Shown here: positions 8,225-17,590 of the stretch, piece after piece | How the letters are laid out: every line of letters starts with the position of its first letter | Numbering within the stretch: the first letter of the stretch is position 1 | DNA from: Pseudomonas chlororaphis subsp. aurantiaca | GTDB taxonomy: Bacteria; Pseudomonadota; Gammaproteobacteria; Pseudomonadales; Pseudomonadaceae | DNA length: 64,000 nt | Reading direction: 5' to 3' | NCBI RefSeq assembly: GCF_013466605.1 | Contig: NZ_CP059162.1 | Location: forward strand, 3,472,001 to 3,536,000 | The notes under the pieces: model-generated | Database searches by the model: none | Seen by the model: the letters and a program-made list of their open reading frames with translations, nothing else | Told to the model about the DNA's origin: nothing | Position numbers and translations under genes: made by a program

Positions 8225-9862
8225 ATGACTGACAACAAAGTCGATCCGCAACTGATTTCCGGCGAAGAAAGCCTGCGGGTTTTCGAGGGCCTGAACCGTG
8301 GCATGTCCCGCCGCAGTGCCTTGCGCATGCTTGGCGTGGCCGGTGTCGCCGCCGCGGGCGCCGGCAGCCTGTTCGGCAGTGCCGGCACCTTGCTCGCCAG
8401 CGACAGTGCGGCGCCGGGCAAGGGCAAGCCGGGCGGACGCATCCGCGTCGCCGGGATGTCCAGTTCCACCGCCGACACCCTCGACCCGGCCCGGGGCGCA
8501 CTGTCCACCGACTATGTGCGGCACTTCATGTTCTACAACGGCCTGACCCGCTTCGACAGCCACCTGGTGCCGCAGCTGGAGTTGGCCGAGCGCATCGACA
8601 ATACCGACGCCACCCTGTGGATCATCACCCTGCGCAAGGACGTGACCTTCCACAACGGCAAGGGCCTGACCGCCGCCGACGTGGTGTTCTCGCTGTCGCG
8701 GCACAAGGACCCGGCCACCGGCTCCAAGGTCATGCCGCTGATGGAGCAGTTCGCCGAGATCAAGGCCACCGGCACCCATGAGGTGCAGATCCGCCTCAAG
8801 GCGCCGAACGCCGAGCTGCCGTCGATCCTCGCGGTCTCGCACCTGCTGATCGTGCCCGAAGGCACCACCGACTTCAGCCAGGGCATCGGCACCGGGCCGT
8901 TCAAGGTCAAGGAGTTCAAGCCGGGCGTGCGCTCGGTTTCCGCGCGCAACCCGAACTACTGGAAGCCGGGTCTGCCGTACCTGGACGAGATCGAGTTCAT
9001 CGCCATCGCCGACGAGCCTTCGCGGGTCAACGCCTTGCTCTCCGGCGATGTCAACCTGATCAACGAGGTCAACCCGCGTTCCACCGCGCGCATCGCCGCC
9101 AGCGCCGGGCACCGGGTGGTGGACGCGCCGTCGGGCAACTACACCGACCTGATCATTCGCCAGGACCAGTTGCCTGGCCAGAGCCCGGAATTCACCCAGG
9201 CGCTGAAGTACCTGCTGGACCGTGAACAGGTGAAATCCGCGGTGTTCCGCGGCTACGCCGTGCTCGGCAACGATCACCCGATCGCGCCCGGTTCGCGTTA
9301 CTACAACGCCGACCTGCCGCAGACCGTGTACGACCCGGAAAAGGCCCGCTTCCTGCTGAAGAAGGCCGGCATGGAGAAGGTCAGCATGCCGCTGGTGGCC
9401 TCGCCGGCGGCCACCGGTTCGGTGGACATCGCCGTGCTCCTGCAGCAGTCGGCCAAGCAGGCCGGGCTGACCCTCAACGTCAACCGCCTGCCCAGCGACG
9501 GCTACTGGTCCAACCACTGGATGAAGCACCCGCTGAGCTTCGGCAACATCAACCCGCGGCCGAACGCCGACGTGATCTTCTCGCAGTTCTTCCAGTCCAG
9601 CGCGCCATGGAACGAGTCGGGCTGGAAGAACGAGCAGTTCGACCAGTTGCTGATGCTGGCCCGCGGCGAGACCGACGACGCCAAGCGCAGCACGATGTAC
9701 GCCGACATGCAGACCCTGGTGCACGACCACTGCGGCATCGGCATCCCGGTGTTCATCAGCAACATCGACGGGGTCGACCAGCGCATCAAGGGCTATGGCA
9801 GCAACCCCCTGGGCGGCTTCATGGGCTACATGTTCGCCGAGCAGGTGTGGCTGGACGCGTGA
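8225..9862 (+). CDS. ABC transporter substrate-binding protein, dipeptide/opine type (family 5)
   Basis: A 545-residue periplasmic binding protein of the SBP_bac_5 class. Its N-terminus carries a twin-arginine signal (SRRSAL at 28-33, then a hydrophobic Ala/Gly-rich stretch), so it is probably exported folded by Tat, which is less usual for this class. The family core is visible in the DTLDPARGA, VTFHNGKGLTAADVVFS and ARNPNYWK segments. It captures a peptide-like or opine-like solute for the permeases encoded next. The exact ligand is unknown. Confidence 0.9.
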   Translation: MTDNKVDPQLISGEESLRVFEGLNRGMSRRSALRMLGVAGVAAAGAGSLFGSAGTLLASDSAAPGKGKPGGRIRVAGMSSSTADTLDPARGALSTDYVRHFMFYNGLTRFDSHLVPQLELAERIDNTDATLWIITLRKDVTFHNGKGLTAADVVFSLSRHKDPATGSKVMPLMEQFAEIKATGTHEVQIRLKAPNAELPSILAVSHLLIVPEGTTDFSQGIGTGPFKVKEFKPGVRSVSARNPNYWKPGLPYLDEIEFIAIADEPSRVNALLSGDVNLINEVNPRSTARIAASAGHRVVDAPSGNYTDLIIRQDQLPGQSPEFTQALKYLLDREQVKSAVFRGYAVLGNDHPIAPGSRYYNADLPQTVYDPEKARFLLKKAGMEKVSMPLVASPAATGSVDIAVLLQQSAKQAGLTLNVNRLPSDGYWSNHWMKHPLSFGNINPRPNADVIFSQFFQSSAPWNESGWKNEQFDQLLMLARGETDDAKRSTMYADMQTLVHDHCGIGIPVFISNIDGVDQRIKGYGSNPLGGFMGYMFAEQVWLDA

Positions 9863-9910
9863 GGGGCTAAAGCGGGTTCCGTCGGGGCTGCAAGGCAGGA
9901 GGGAAGGGCG

Positions 9911-10867
9911 ATGAATAGCAACACACTGTGGTTGATCGGGCGGCGCATGGGCGCCGCGGTCGTGACCTTGTTGATCGTGTCCATGGTGGTGTTCGCCATC
10001 ACCGCGGTATTGCCGGGGGACGCGGCGCAACAGGCCCTGGGGCAGTTCGCCACGCCGGAACAGGTGGCGGCGCTACGCCTGAAACTGGGGCTGGACCAGC
10101 CCGGTGTGGTGCGTTACCTGCACTGGCTGCTCAGCCTGCTGGCCGGCGACATGGGCACCTCGGTGTCCAACGCCATGCCGGTCAGCGAGCTGATGGCCGG
10201 GCGGGTGCCCAACACCCTGATGCTGGCGGCGGTGACCGCGGTGGTCTCGGTGCCGGTGGCGCTGACCCTGGGCATCGGCTCGGCCATGGGCCGCGGCGGG
10301 CGCCTGGACAGCATCCTGAGCTTCATCACCCTGGCCCTGGTGGCGGTGCCGGAGTTCCTGGTGGCGACCCTGGCGGTGCTGGTGTTCGCGGTGAACCTGG
10401 GCTGGCTGTCGGCCTTGTCCTACGCCAGCGAAACCCACTCGCCGCTGCAGTTCCTGCGCACCTACGCCTTGCCGGTGATGACCCTGTGCTTTGTCATCGT
10501 CGCGCAAATGGCGCGCATGACCCGCGCCGCGGTGATCGACCAGCTCGACAGCCCCTACGTGGAAATGGCCCGGCTCAAGGGCGTCAGCCCGGTGCGCATC
10601 GTGCTGCGCCACGCCTTGCCCAACGCCATCGGGCCGATCGCCAACGCGGTGGCGCTGAGCCTGTCGTACCTGCTGGGCGGGGTGGTGATCGTCGAGACCA
10701 TCTTCAACTATCCCGGGATCGCCAGTCTGATGGTCGACGCGGTGACCAACCGCGACATGGCGCTGGTCCAGGCCTGCACCATGCTGTTCTGCACGGCCTA
10801 CCTGGGCTTGGTGCTGATTGCCGACCTGTGCGCGATTCTTTCCAATCCGAGGCTGAGAAACCAATGA
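9911..10867 (+). CDS. ABC transporter permease, DppB type
   Basis: A 318-residue inner-membrane permease with about six membrane segments, starting with one at residues 13-35. The coupling loop before the last helices reads EMARLKGVSPVRIVLRHALPN, the EAA-type motif that contacts the ATPase. It is one half of the importer channel. A good AGGAGGG ribosome site precedes it. Its stop overlaps the start of the second permease by four bases (ATGA). Confidence 0.92.
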   Translation: MNSNTLWLIGRRMGAAVVTLLIVSMVVFAITAVLPGDAAQQALGQFATPEQVAALRLKLGLDQPGVVRYLHWLLSLLAGDMGTSVSNAMPVSELMAGRVPNTLMLAAVTAVVSVPVALTLGIGSAMGRGGRLDSILSFITLALVAVPEFLVATLAVLVFAVNLGWLSALSYASETHSPLQFLRTYALPVMTLCFVIVAQMARMTRAAVIDQLDSPYVEMARLKGVSPVRIVLRHALPNAIGPIANAVALSLSYLLGGVVIVETIFNYPGIASLMVDAVTNRDMALVQACTMLFCTAYLGLVLIADLCAILSNPRLRNQ

Positions 10868-11739
10868 CCAATCTCATGCTGAAGTCGACGCCTGCCACGC
10901 CCGACCTGGCGCTTGGCAAGGTCTCCCACGGGCCGTCCTGGCTCGGCCTGACCGGGGCCGCGATGTGTGTGCTGTGGCTGCTGGTGGCGCTGTTCGGCCC
11001 CTGGCTGGCGCCGCACCCGGTGGGCGAAGTGGTGTCCGCCAATGTGTTCGACGCCATGGGCGCGGCCTATCCGTTCGGCACCGATTACCTGGGCCGCGAC
11101 ATGCTCAGCCGGGTACTGGTGGGCGCGCGGTTCACCGTCGGCCTGGCGCTGATTTCCGCGGTCCTGGCCAGCGGCCTGGGCACCGCCTGCGCCTTGCTCT
11201 CGGTGGTCGCGCCGAAATGGCTGGATGAAGTCATCAGCCGCCTGATGGATGCCTTCATCTCCATCCCGAGCAAGATGCTGGCGCTGATCATGGTCTCGGC
11301 CTTCGGCTCCTCGGTGGTGCTGCTGGTGTGCACCGCGGTGCTGAGCTTCACCCCCGGGGCGTTCCGTATCGCCCGCAGCCTGGCGGTGAATATCGAGGCC
11401 CTGGAGTATGTGCAGGTGGCCCGCACCCGGGGCGAGCGCCGGCTGTACATCGCCTGCGTGGAGATCCTGCCGAACATGCTCAACCCGGTGCTCACCGACC
11501 TGGGCCTGCGCTTTGGCTTCATCGTCCTGCTGCTCAGCGGCATGAGCTTCCTCGGCCTCGGCGTGCAGCCGCCGGACGCCGACCTCGGCTCGCTGGTGCG
11601 CGAGAACATCGGCGGCCTCAACCAGGGCGCGCCGGCCATCGTCATCCCGGCGCTGGCCATCGGCACCCTGACCATTGGCGTGAACCTGTTCATCGACAGG
11701 ATCTCGTCGCGCCGCAGCCGCCGTCCGGGAGGTCATTGA
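10864..11739 (+). CDS. ABC transporter permease, DppC type
   Basis: A 291-residue inner-membrane permease and partner of the preceding DppB-type protein. It has the N-terminal helix typical of DppC/OppC proteins, the FGTDYLGRDMLSRVLVGAR segment of this family, and the coupling loop EYVQVARTRGERRLYIACVEI. It overlaps the preceding gene by ATGA and is one base from the ATPase gene, so the four transport genes are one operon. Confidence 0.92.
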   Translation: MTNLMLKSTPATPDLALGKVSHGPSWLGLTGAAMCVLWLLVALFGPWLAPHPVGEVVSANVFDAMGAAYPFGTDYLGRDMLSRVLVGARFTVGLALISAVLASGLGTACALLSVVAPKWLDEVISRLMDAFISIPSKMLALIMVSAFGSSVVLLVCTAVLSFTPGAFRIARSLAVNIEALEYVQVARTRGERRLYIACVEILPNMLNPVLTDLGLRFGFIVLLLSGMSFLGLGVQPPDADLGSLVRENIGGLNQGAPAIVIPALAIGTLTIGVNLFIDRISSRRSRRPGGH

Positions 11740-11740
11740 G

Positions 11741-13582
11741 ATGAGCCAGTTGATTCGAGTGGAAGACCTGCGGGTGGTCGCCGGCGGCGAGAGCGGCGAA
11801 GTGGAGATCGTCAAGGGCGTGAGCTTCGCCCTGGAGCAGGGCGAGGTGCTGGCGTTGATCGGCGAATCCGGCTCCGGCAAGACCACCATCGCCCTGGCCC
11901 TGCTGGGTTATGCCCGCCGCGGTTGCCGCCTGGCGTCCGGGGTGGTGCGGGTCGGCGAACACGACATGCTGGCCCTGGGCGAGGAGCAGTTGCAGGGCCT
12001 GCGCGGCAATCGCGTGTCCTACATCGCCCAGAGCGCGGCGGCGGCCTTCAACCCGGCGAAAAGACTCCTCGACCAGGTGGTGGAGGGCGCCCTGATCCAT
12101 GGCCTGGACAGTCGCGCCAACCTGGAGGCCAAGGCCATCGCGCTGTTCCGCGACCTGGCCCTGCCGGACCCGGAACACATCGGCCAGCGTTACCCGCACC
12201 AGGTCTCGGGCGGCCAGTTGCAACGGGTGATGGCGGCCATGGCGCTGATCAGCGACCCGCTGCTGGTGATCCTCGACGAGCCGACCACCGCGCTCGACGT
12301 CACCACCCAGATCGACGTGCTGCGGGCCTTCAAGCGGGTGGTGCGCGAACGCGGAGCGACGGCGGTGTATGTGTCCCACGACCTGGCGGTGGTGGCGCAG
12401 ATGGCCGATCAGATCGTGGTGCTCAACGGCGGCCAGATCCTCGAACAGAGCGCCACCGCGCCGCTGCTCGAGGGCCCGGCCCACGACTACACCCGCAGCC
12501 TGCTGGCGGCGGCGCGCCCGGACTCGACCATTCGCCCGCCCAGTGATATCGCCGAGGACCAGCCGCTGCTGACCATCAAGGGCCTGACCGCTGGTTACGG
12601 CAACAAGAACCTGCAAGGCATGCCGATGATCCGTGTGCTGGAGGACATCGACCTGACCGTGCGCCGTGGCCAGGCCATCGGCGTGATCGGCGAGTCGGGC
12701 TCGGGCAAGTCGACCCTGGCGCGGGTGGTGGCCGGTTTGCTGAGCCCGGCCCTGGGCCAGCTGAGCTTCGACGGCCAGCCCCTGGGCGGCAGCCTGTCGA
12801 GCCGCACCGACGAGCAGTTCCGGCGGATCCAGATGGTGTTCCAGAACGCCGACACCGCGCTCAACCCCATGCACAGCGTCAGCGCCATTCTCAGCCGGCC
12901 GCTGAAGATGTATTTCGGCCTCAAGGGCGCGGCATTGCGCCAGCGCATCGACGAACTGCTGGACCTGGTGCGGCTGCCGCGCAAGCTCGCGGACCGGCGG
13001 CCCAGCGAGCTGTCCGGCGGGCAGAAGCAGCGGGTCAACCTGGCCCGCGCGCTGGCGGCCAAGCCCGACCTGATCCTCTGCGACGAGGTGACTTCGGCCC
13101 TGGATACGGTGGTTGGGGCGGCGATTCTCGAATTGCTGCGCGACCTGCGCCAGGAACTGGGGGTGTCCTACCTGTTCATCAGCCACGACATTTCCACGGT
13201 GCGCGCGCTGTGCGACGACATTGTGGTGATGTACAGCGGGCACAAGGTCGAGGCGGGCAGCCGCGCGGCCTTTGCCCAGGCGCCGTTCCATCCCTATACC
13301 GACCTGCTGATCCACTCGGTGCCGGAGCTGCGCCAGGGCTGGCTGGAAAGCTGCGGCAGCACCTGCGCCAGCCTGCCGCCGATCGGTGTCAAGGCCAACG
13401 TGCCGGAGCTGTGTACCTTCCTCAATCGTTGCCCGGTGCGCATCGACGGGTTGTGCAACCGCACCGCGCCGAACCGCCGCGCCATCGACGGCGGCAGCGA
13501 GATCCTCTGCCACCGCGACAGCGGCGAGTTGTTGCAGAGCCAACAGAACTTCAATGGCATGACCGAGGGAGCCTACGCATGA
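11741..13582 (+). CDS. ABC transporter ATPase, fused DppD-DppF type
   Basis: A 613-residue protein carrying two complete ATPase domains. Walker A motifs are GESGSGKTT (41-49) and GESGSGKST (317-325). The signature sequences are VSGGQ (155-159) and LSGGQ (424-428). Walker B segments end in ILDEP (177-181) and ILCDEV (445-450). A Cys-containing C-terminal extension (FLNRCPVRIDGLCNR) is typical of the oligopeptide group. One polypeptide replaces the usual DppD and DppF pair. Its stop overlaps the start of the iron-sulfur protein gene, linking transport to oxidation. Confidence 0.93.
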   Translation: MSQLIRVEDLRVVAGGESGEVEIVKGVSFALEQGEVLALIGESGSGKTTIALALLGYARRGCRLASGVVRVGEHDMLALGEEQLQGLRGNRVSYIAQSAAAAFNPAKRLLDQVVEGALIHGLDSRANLEAKAIALFRDLALPDPEHIGQRYPHQVSGGQLQRVMAAMALISDPLLVILDEPTTALDVTTQIDVLRAFKRVVRERGATAVYVSHDLAVVAQMADQIVVLNGGQILEQSATAPLLEGPAHDYTRSLLAAARPDSTIRPPSDIAEDQPLLTIKGLTAGYGNKNLQGMPMIRVLEDIDLTVRRGQAIGVIGESGSGKSTLARVVAGLLSPALGQLSFDGQPLGGSLSSRTDEQFRRIQMVFQNADTALNPMHSVSAILSRPLKMYFGLKGAALRQRIDELLDLVRLPRKLADRRPSELSGGQKQRVNLARALAAKPDLILCDEVTSALDTVVGAAILELLRDLRQELGVSYLFISHDISTVRALCDDIVVMYSGHKVEAGSRAAFAQAPFHPYTDLLIHSVPELRQGWLESCGSTCASLPPIGVKANVPELCTFLNRCPVRIDGLCNRTAPNRRAIDGGSEILCHRDSGELLQSQQNFNGMTEGAYA

Positions 13583-13887
13583 AGGGGCGTTTTGTACGGT
13601 TGGGCGAGCGCGAACGGGCGCCGGTACGGCTGTGGGTGGATGGCGCGCCGATCGAGGCGTTGCAGGGCGACACGCTGATGGTGGCGTTGCTGACCCAGGG
13701 GACGGCCCTGCGCCAGTCGGAGTTCGATTCCGGCCGGCGCGCCGGCTTCTGCCTGATGGGCGCCTGCCAGGACTGCTGGGTCTGGACCCGCGCCGGCGAA
13801 CGCCTGCGCGCCTGTTCCAGCGAGGTCCGCGAGGGCCTGGATATCCTCACCACACAACCGGAGGCGGTATGGCCACTGCACGGCTGA
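13579..13887 (+). CDS. Small [2Fe-2S] subunit of an opine-oxidase/HcnA-like dehydrogenase
   Basis: A 102-residue plant-ferredoxin-like protein. Cys58, Cys63, Cys66 and Cys79 have the spacing that holds one [2Fe-2S] cluster in the Fer2_4 family (HcnA and sarcosine or opine oxidase small subunits). It should pass electrons within a heterotrimer with the next two products. ATG 13579 overlaps the previous stop. The presence of all three subunits in order supports the assignment; the substrate does not follow from it. Confidence 0.88.
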   Translation: MKGRFVRLGERERAPVRLWVDGAPIEALQGDTLMVALLTQGTALRQSEFDSGRRAGFCLMGACQDCWVWTRAGERLRACSSEVREGLDILTTQPEAVWPLHG

Positions 13888-15275
13888 ACATCCCGTCCGG
13901 CGCGGCGCCGCGGGTCGTGATAGTCGGCGCCGGCCCGGCCGGTGTCCGTTGCGCCGAAACCCTGCTGGCGGCCGGCCTGGTGCCGACCCTGGTCGACGAG
14001 AACCGTCGCGACGGCGGGCAGATCTACCGCCGCCAGCCCGAAGGTTTTTGCCGCGACTACGCCACCCTGTACGGCAGCGAAGCGCACAAGGCCCGGGCCC
14101 TGCACGACAGCTTCGAGCGCCTGCGCCCGCGCATCGACTATCGCCCGGACACCCTGGTGTGGAACCTGACCCCCGGGCAGCTGTGCTGCGTCAGCCAGGG
14201 CCGGCACTTCACCCTGGACTATGACGCGCTGATCCTCTGCACCGGCGCCACCGACCGCCTGATGCCGCTCGAAGGCTGGCAACTGGCGGGCACCTACAGC
14301 CTCGGCGGCGCGCAGATCGCCCTCAAGGCGCAGTCGGTGTCCATCGGTCACCGCGTGGTGTTCATGGGCAGCGGGCCGCTGCTGTACCTGGTGGCCAGCC
14401 AGTACCTCAAGGCCGGGGCGCAGGTCGCCGCGGTACTCGACACTTCGCCGCTGGGCAAGCGCATCGGCGCCTTGCCGAAACTGCTGGCGCGCCCGGGATT
14501 GCTCTGGACCGGCATGAAGCTGCTGGCGCAGCTGTGCCTGGCCCGGATACCGGTGCACCTGGGGATCCAGCCGGTCCGGGTGCTGGGCGATGCCCAGGGC
14601 GGGGTCAGCCTGGTGCAGGTCAAGACCGCCAAGGGCGACAGCCTGGATGTCGAGTGCGATGCCCTGGCCCTGGGCTATCACCTGCGTCCGGAAACCCAGC
14701 TGGCCGACCTTGCCGGTTGCCGCCTGGCCTTCGAGCCGGCGTCCAGCCAATGGCTGCTGGAGCTCGACGAGGCCGGGCGCACCAGTGTCAGCGGGGTCTA
14801 TGCCGCCGGCGACGGGGCGAAGATCCGTGGCGCCGACGCCGCCGAACACGCCGGGCGCCTCGCGGCCCTGGCCCTGCTCGAGGATCTGCAACTGCCGGTC
14901 AACGCCGCGGAACGCGACGAACAGCGCCAGGCCCTGGCGGTGATGGACCAGTTCCGCCTCGGCCTGGCCCAGGCCTTTCCCTGGCCGAGCGCCCAGGCCG
15001 AGGCGCTGCCGGACACCGCCATCGTCTGCCGTTGCGAGATGATCAGCGCCGGCGAACTGCGGCGCACGGTGCGCGAGAAGGGCGCCTGCGAAGTCAACCG
15101 CGCCAAGGCCTTCAGCCGGGTCGGCATGGGCCGCTGCCAGGGTCGCTACTGTGCCCAGGCCGGGGCCGAGGTGATCGCCGCCGCGGCCGGGGTCGCGGTG
15201 CAGGAGGTGGGCCGGCAGCGAGGCCAGGCCCCGGTCAAGCCCCTTTCGATGCTCACCGGGGAGGTGACGCCATGA
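13869..15275 (+). CDS. FAD/NAD(P)-binding subunit with BFD-like [2Fe-2S] domain (OoxA/NoxA/HcnB-like)
   Basis: A 468-residue flavoprotein subunit. GAGPAG at residues 20-25 binds FAD, and a second nucleotide-binding stretch (VVFMGSGPLLY) lies in the middle. The C-terminus has four Cys (387, 389, 423, 428) in the CxC...CxxxxC pattern of BFD-like iron-sulfur domains. This architecture matches the larger subunit of octopine and nopaline oxidases, HcnB and related proline dehydrogenases. It starts inside the end of the preceding gene, with GGAG upstream, and overlaps the next gene by ATGA. Confidence 0.9.
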   Translation: MATARLNIPSGAAPRVVIVGAGPAGVRCAETLLAAGLVPTLVDENRRDGGQIYRRQPEGFCRDYATLYGSEAHKARALHDSFERLRPRIDYRPDTLVWNLTPGQLCCVSQGRHFTLDYDALILCTGATDRLMPLEGWQLAGTYSLGGAQIALKAQSVSIGHRVVFMGSGPLLYLVASQYLKAGAQVAAVLDTSPLGKRIGALPKLLARPGLLWTGMKLLAQLCLARIPVHLGIQPVRVLGDAQGGVSLVQVKTAKGDSLDVECDALALGYHLRPETQLADLAGCRLAFEPASSQWLLELDEAGRTSVSGVYAAGDGAKIRGADAAEHAGRLAALALLEDLQLPVNAAERDEQRQALAVMDQFRLGLAQAFPWPSAQAEALPDTAIVCRCEMISAGELRRTVREKGACEVNRAKAFSRVGMGRCQGRYCAQAGAEVIAAAAGVAVQEVGRQRGQAPVKPLSMLTGEVTP

Positions 15276-16426
15276 CGGTGCAACAGTCCGATGTACTGAT
15301 TGTCGGCGGCGGCCTGATGGGCTCGGCGGCGGCGTTTTTCCTGCGCCAGCGCGGCCAGTCGGTGACCCTGCTGGAGCGCGACCAGATCGGCCAGTACGCC
15401 AGCGGGGTGAACTTCGGCAACGTGCGGCGCCAGGGGCGTTATCTCGGCCAGCTGGAGCTGGCCAACCGTTCCTGGGCCCTGTGGAAGCGCCTGCCGGAAC
15501 TGATCGACGACGACCTGGAATTCATCGCCAGCGGCCATATGCGGGTGTGTTACCGCGAGGACGAGATCGCTGAGCTCGAGGCCTATGCCGCGGCGCCCGA
15601 GGCGCGGCAGCTGGACCTGAAGATCTACCGCGGCCGCGAGTTGCATGAGCGTTTTCCGTTCCTCGGGCCGGACGTCAAGGGCGGCTCCTACGCGCCCCAT
15701 GACGGCCATGCCAACCCGCGCCTGGCGGCCCCGGCCTTTGCCCGGGCGGCGGTGCGCGGCGGGGCGCGGATCGAAGAACGCACCGAAGTGGCCGAGGTGC
15801 AGAAGGTCGGCGGCGGGTTCCTGGTCGGCACCACCGACGGCCGCCAGTTCAGCGCCGAACGCCTGCTGATCACCGCCGGCGCCTGGGGCCAGAAACTCTC
15901 CGAGCAGTTCGGCGAGCCGGTGCCGCTGGACACCAACGGCCCGCAGATGGCGGTCACCGAGCCGGTGCCTTACGCCTTGCCGACGGTGATCGGGGTCTAC
16001 ACCAAGATCCCCGAGGAGGTGATCTACTTCCGCCAGATTCCCCGCGGCAACATCATCATCGGCGGCGGCTACCGCAGCAAACCGGACATGCTCACACGGC
16101 GCGCCCAGGTCGAACCGCGCAGCATCCTCAACCAGATCCAGCAGATGCGCCGGCTGCTGCCGGGCATCGGCAACCTCAACATCATCCGTGTATGGAGCGG
16201 CATCGAAGGTTATCTGCCCGACTCGCTGCCGATCATGGGGCCCAGTGGCCAGGTCGACGGTCTCTACTACGCCTTCGGTTTCTGCGGCCACGGCTTCCAG
16301 CTCGGCCCGGGCGTCGGCGACGTGATGGCCGAGCTGATCGCCACCGGCAGCACCAGCACTTCGATCGAGCCCTTTTCGATTCGCCGCTTCGCCGGCACAA
16401 CCGCACAACGGAGCAAGGCCTCATGA
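15272..16426 (+). CDS. Catalytic DAO-family subunit (OoxB/NoxB/HcnC-like)
   Basis: A 384-residue DAO-fold flavoprotein with GGGLMG at residues 12-17 and the family ending YYAFGFCGHGFQLGPGVG. In related complexes this beta subunit binds the imino-acid or opine substrate and cleaves the C-N bond after oxidation. It completes the three-subunit set. The gene overlaps both neighbours by four bases and is preceded by a strong GGGGAGGTGA site. Substrate preference (opine, D- or L-imino acid, or N-methyl amino acid) cannot be read from the sequence. Confidence 0.9.
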   Translation: MTVQQSDVLIVGGGLMGSAAAFFLRQRGQSVTLLERDQIGQYASGVNFGNVRRQGRYLGQLELANRSWALWKRLPELIDDDLEFIASGHMRVCYREDEIAELEAYAAAPEARQLDLKIYRGRELHERFPFLGPDVKGGSYAPHDGHANPRLAAPAFARAAVRGGARIEERTEVAEVQKVGGGFLVGTTDGRQFSAERLLITAGAWGQKLSEQFGEPVPLDTNGPQMAVTEPVPYALPTVIGVYTKIPEEVIYFRQIPRGNIIIGGGYRSKPDMLTRRAQVEPRSILNQIQQMRRLLPGIGNLNIIRVWSGIEGYLPDSLPIMGPSGQVDGLYYAFGFCGHGFQLGPGVGDVMAELIATGSTSTSIEPFSIRRFAGTTAQRSKAS

Positions 16427-17580
16427 AACCCCGGGTACTGGAGATCCTCAAGCGCCTGATCGCCTTCGACACCGTGTCCTCGGAGTCGAACCTGGCGCTG
16501 ATCGAATACGTGCGCGAGCTGCTGCTGGGCAAGGGCATCGAGTCGCTGATCGTCAAGGACGAAAGCGGGCGCAAGGCCAACCTGTTCGCCAGCACCGGGC
16601 CGCGGGAACTGCCGGGGATCCTGCTGTCCGGGCACACCGACGTGGTGCCCGTCGCCGGCCAGGCCTGGACCCTGCCGGCGTTCCAGGTCACCGAGCGAGG
16701 CGGGTGCCTCTACGGGCGCGGCAGCTGCGACATGAAGGGGTTTATCGCCCTGGCCATAGACGCCATGCTCGAGGCCGCCGACAGCACCTTGAGCCGGCCG
16801 CTGCAACTGGCACTGTCCCATGACGAGGAAATCGGTTGCGTCGGCGTGCGCCGCCTGCTGGACGTGCTGCACCTGGCGCCGGTGCGGCCGTTCCTGTGCC
16901 TGATCGGCGAACCCACGCGCATGCAGTTCGTGCTCGGGCACAAGGGCAAGGGGTCGTACCGCGCTTATTGCCGTGGCCAGGAAGCGCATTCCTCCCTGGC
17001 GCCGCTGGCGGCCAACGCGATTCACCTGGCCTGCGATTTCATCGCCGGTTTGCGCGACAGCCAGCAGCGTCTGCGCGAGCAGGGCGCGCGGGACGCCGAC
17101 TACGACATTCCCTACAGCACCGTGCACGTCGGGCAGATCGGCGGCGGCAAGGCGCTGAACATAGTGCCGAACCTGTGCACCCTGGATTTCGAGGTGCGCA
17201 ACCTGCCGGCGGACGATCTCGAGCAGTTCCTCGAACAGATGCGCGAACGCGCCGAGTTGATCGTGCGCGAGGCACGCAAGGTCTCCGAGGTGGCGGCCAT
17301 CGAGATCGAAACCCTCAATGTCTACCCGGGGCTGGAGACCCATCCGAGTGTCGAGGCGGTGCGTTTGCTCCACGACTTCGCCGCGCCGGGCACTGGCTAC
17401 GCCAAGGTCGGCTTCGGCACCGAAGGCGGCCTGTTCAACCAGCGCCTGGACATCCCGGTGGTGGTCTGCGGCCCGGGCTCCATCGAGCAGGCGCACAAGC
17501 CCGACGAGTTCATCGAGGTCGGCCAGATGGACGCCGGCCAGCGCTTTCTCGAAGGCCTGCTGGGTTCCCTGAAACGTTGA
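16423..17580 (+). CDS. Acetylornithine deacetylase-like M20 metallopeptidase
   Basis: A 385-residue protein of the ArgE/DapE/M20 family. The two-metal site is present: His71 and Asp73 (SGHTDVVP), Asp103 (GRGSCDMKG), Glu135-Glu136 (SHDEEIGC), Glu163 (GEPTRM) and His358 (AHKPDEF). It hydrolyses an N-acyl amino acid. Its place directly after the opine-oxidase-like genes (ATGA overlap) argues for a catabolic role on an N-acylated intermediate rather than arginine synthesis. Confidence 0.88.
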   Translation: MKPRVLEILKRLIAFDTVSSESNLALIEYVRELLLGKGIESLIVKDESGRKANLFASTGPRELPGILLSGHTDVVPVAGQAWTLPAFQVTERGGCLYGRGSCDMKGFIALAIDAMLEAADSTLSRPLQLALSHDEEIGCVGVRRLLDVLHLAPVRPFLCLIGEPTRMQFVLGHKGKGSYRAYCRGQEAHSSLAPLAANAIHLACDFIAGLRDSQQRLREQGARDADYDIPYSTVHVGQIGGGKALNIVPNLCTLDFEVRNLPADDLEQFLEQMRERAELIVREARKVSEVAAIEIETLNVYPGLETHPSVEAVRLLHDFAAPGTGYAKVGFGTEGGLFNQRLDIPVVVCGPGSIEQAHKPDEFIEVGQMDAGQRFLEGLLGSLKR

Positions 17581-17590
17581 GCCGTCATCT

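Noticed and set aside
13579..16426. hcnABC hydrogen cyanide synthase
   Set aside because: Subunit order fits, but the genes are fused by overlap to an ABC importer and a deacetylase, and the same architecture is shared by opine and imino-acid dehydrogenases.
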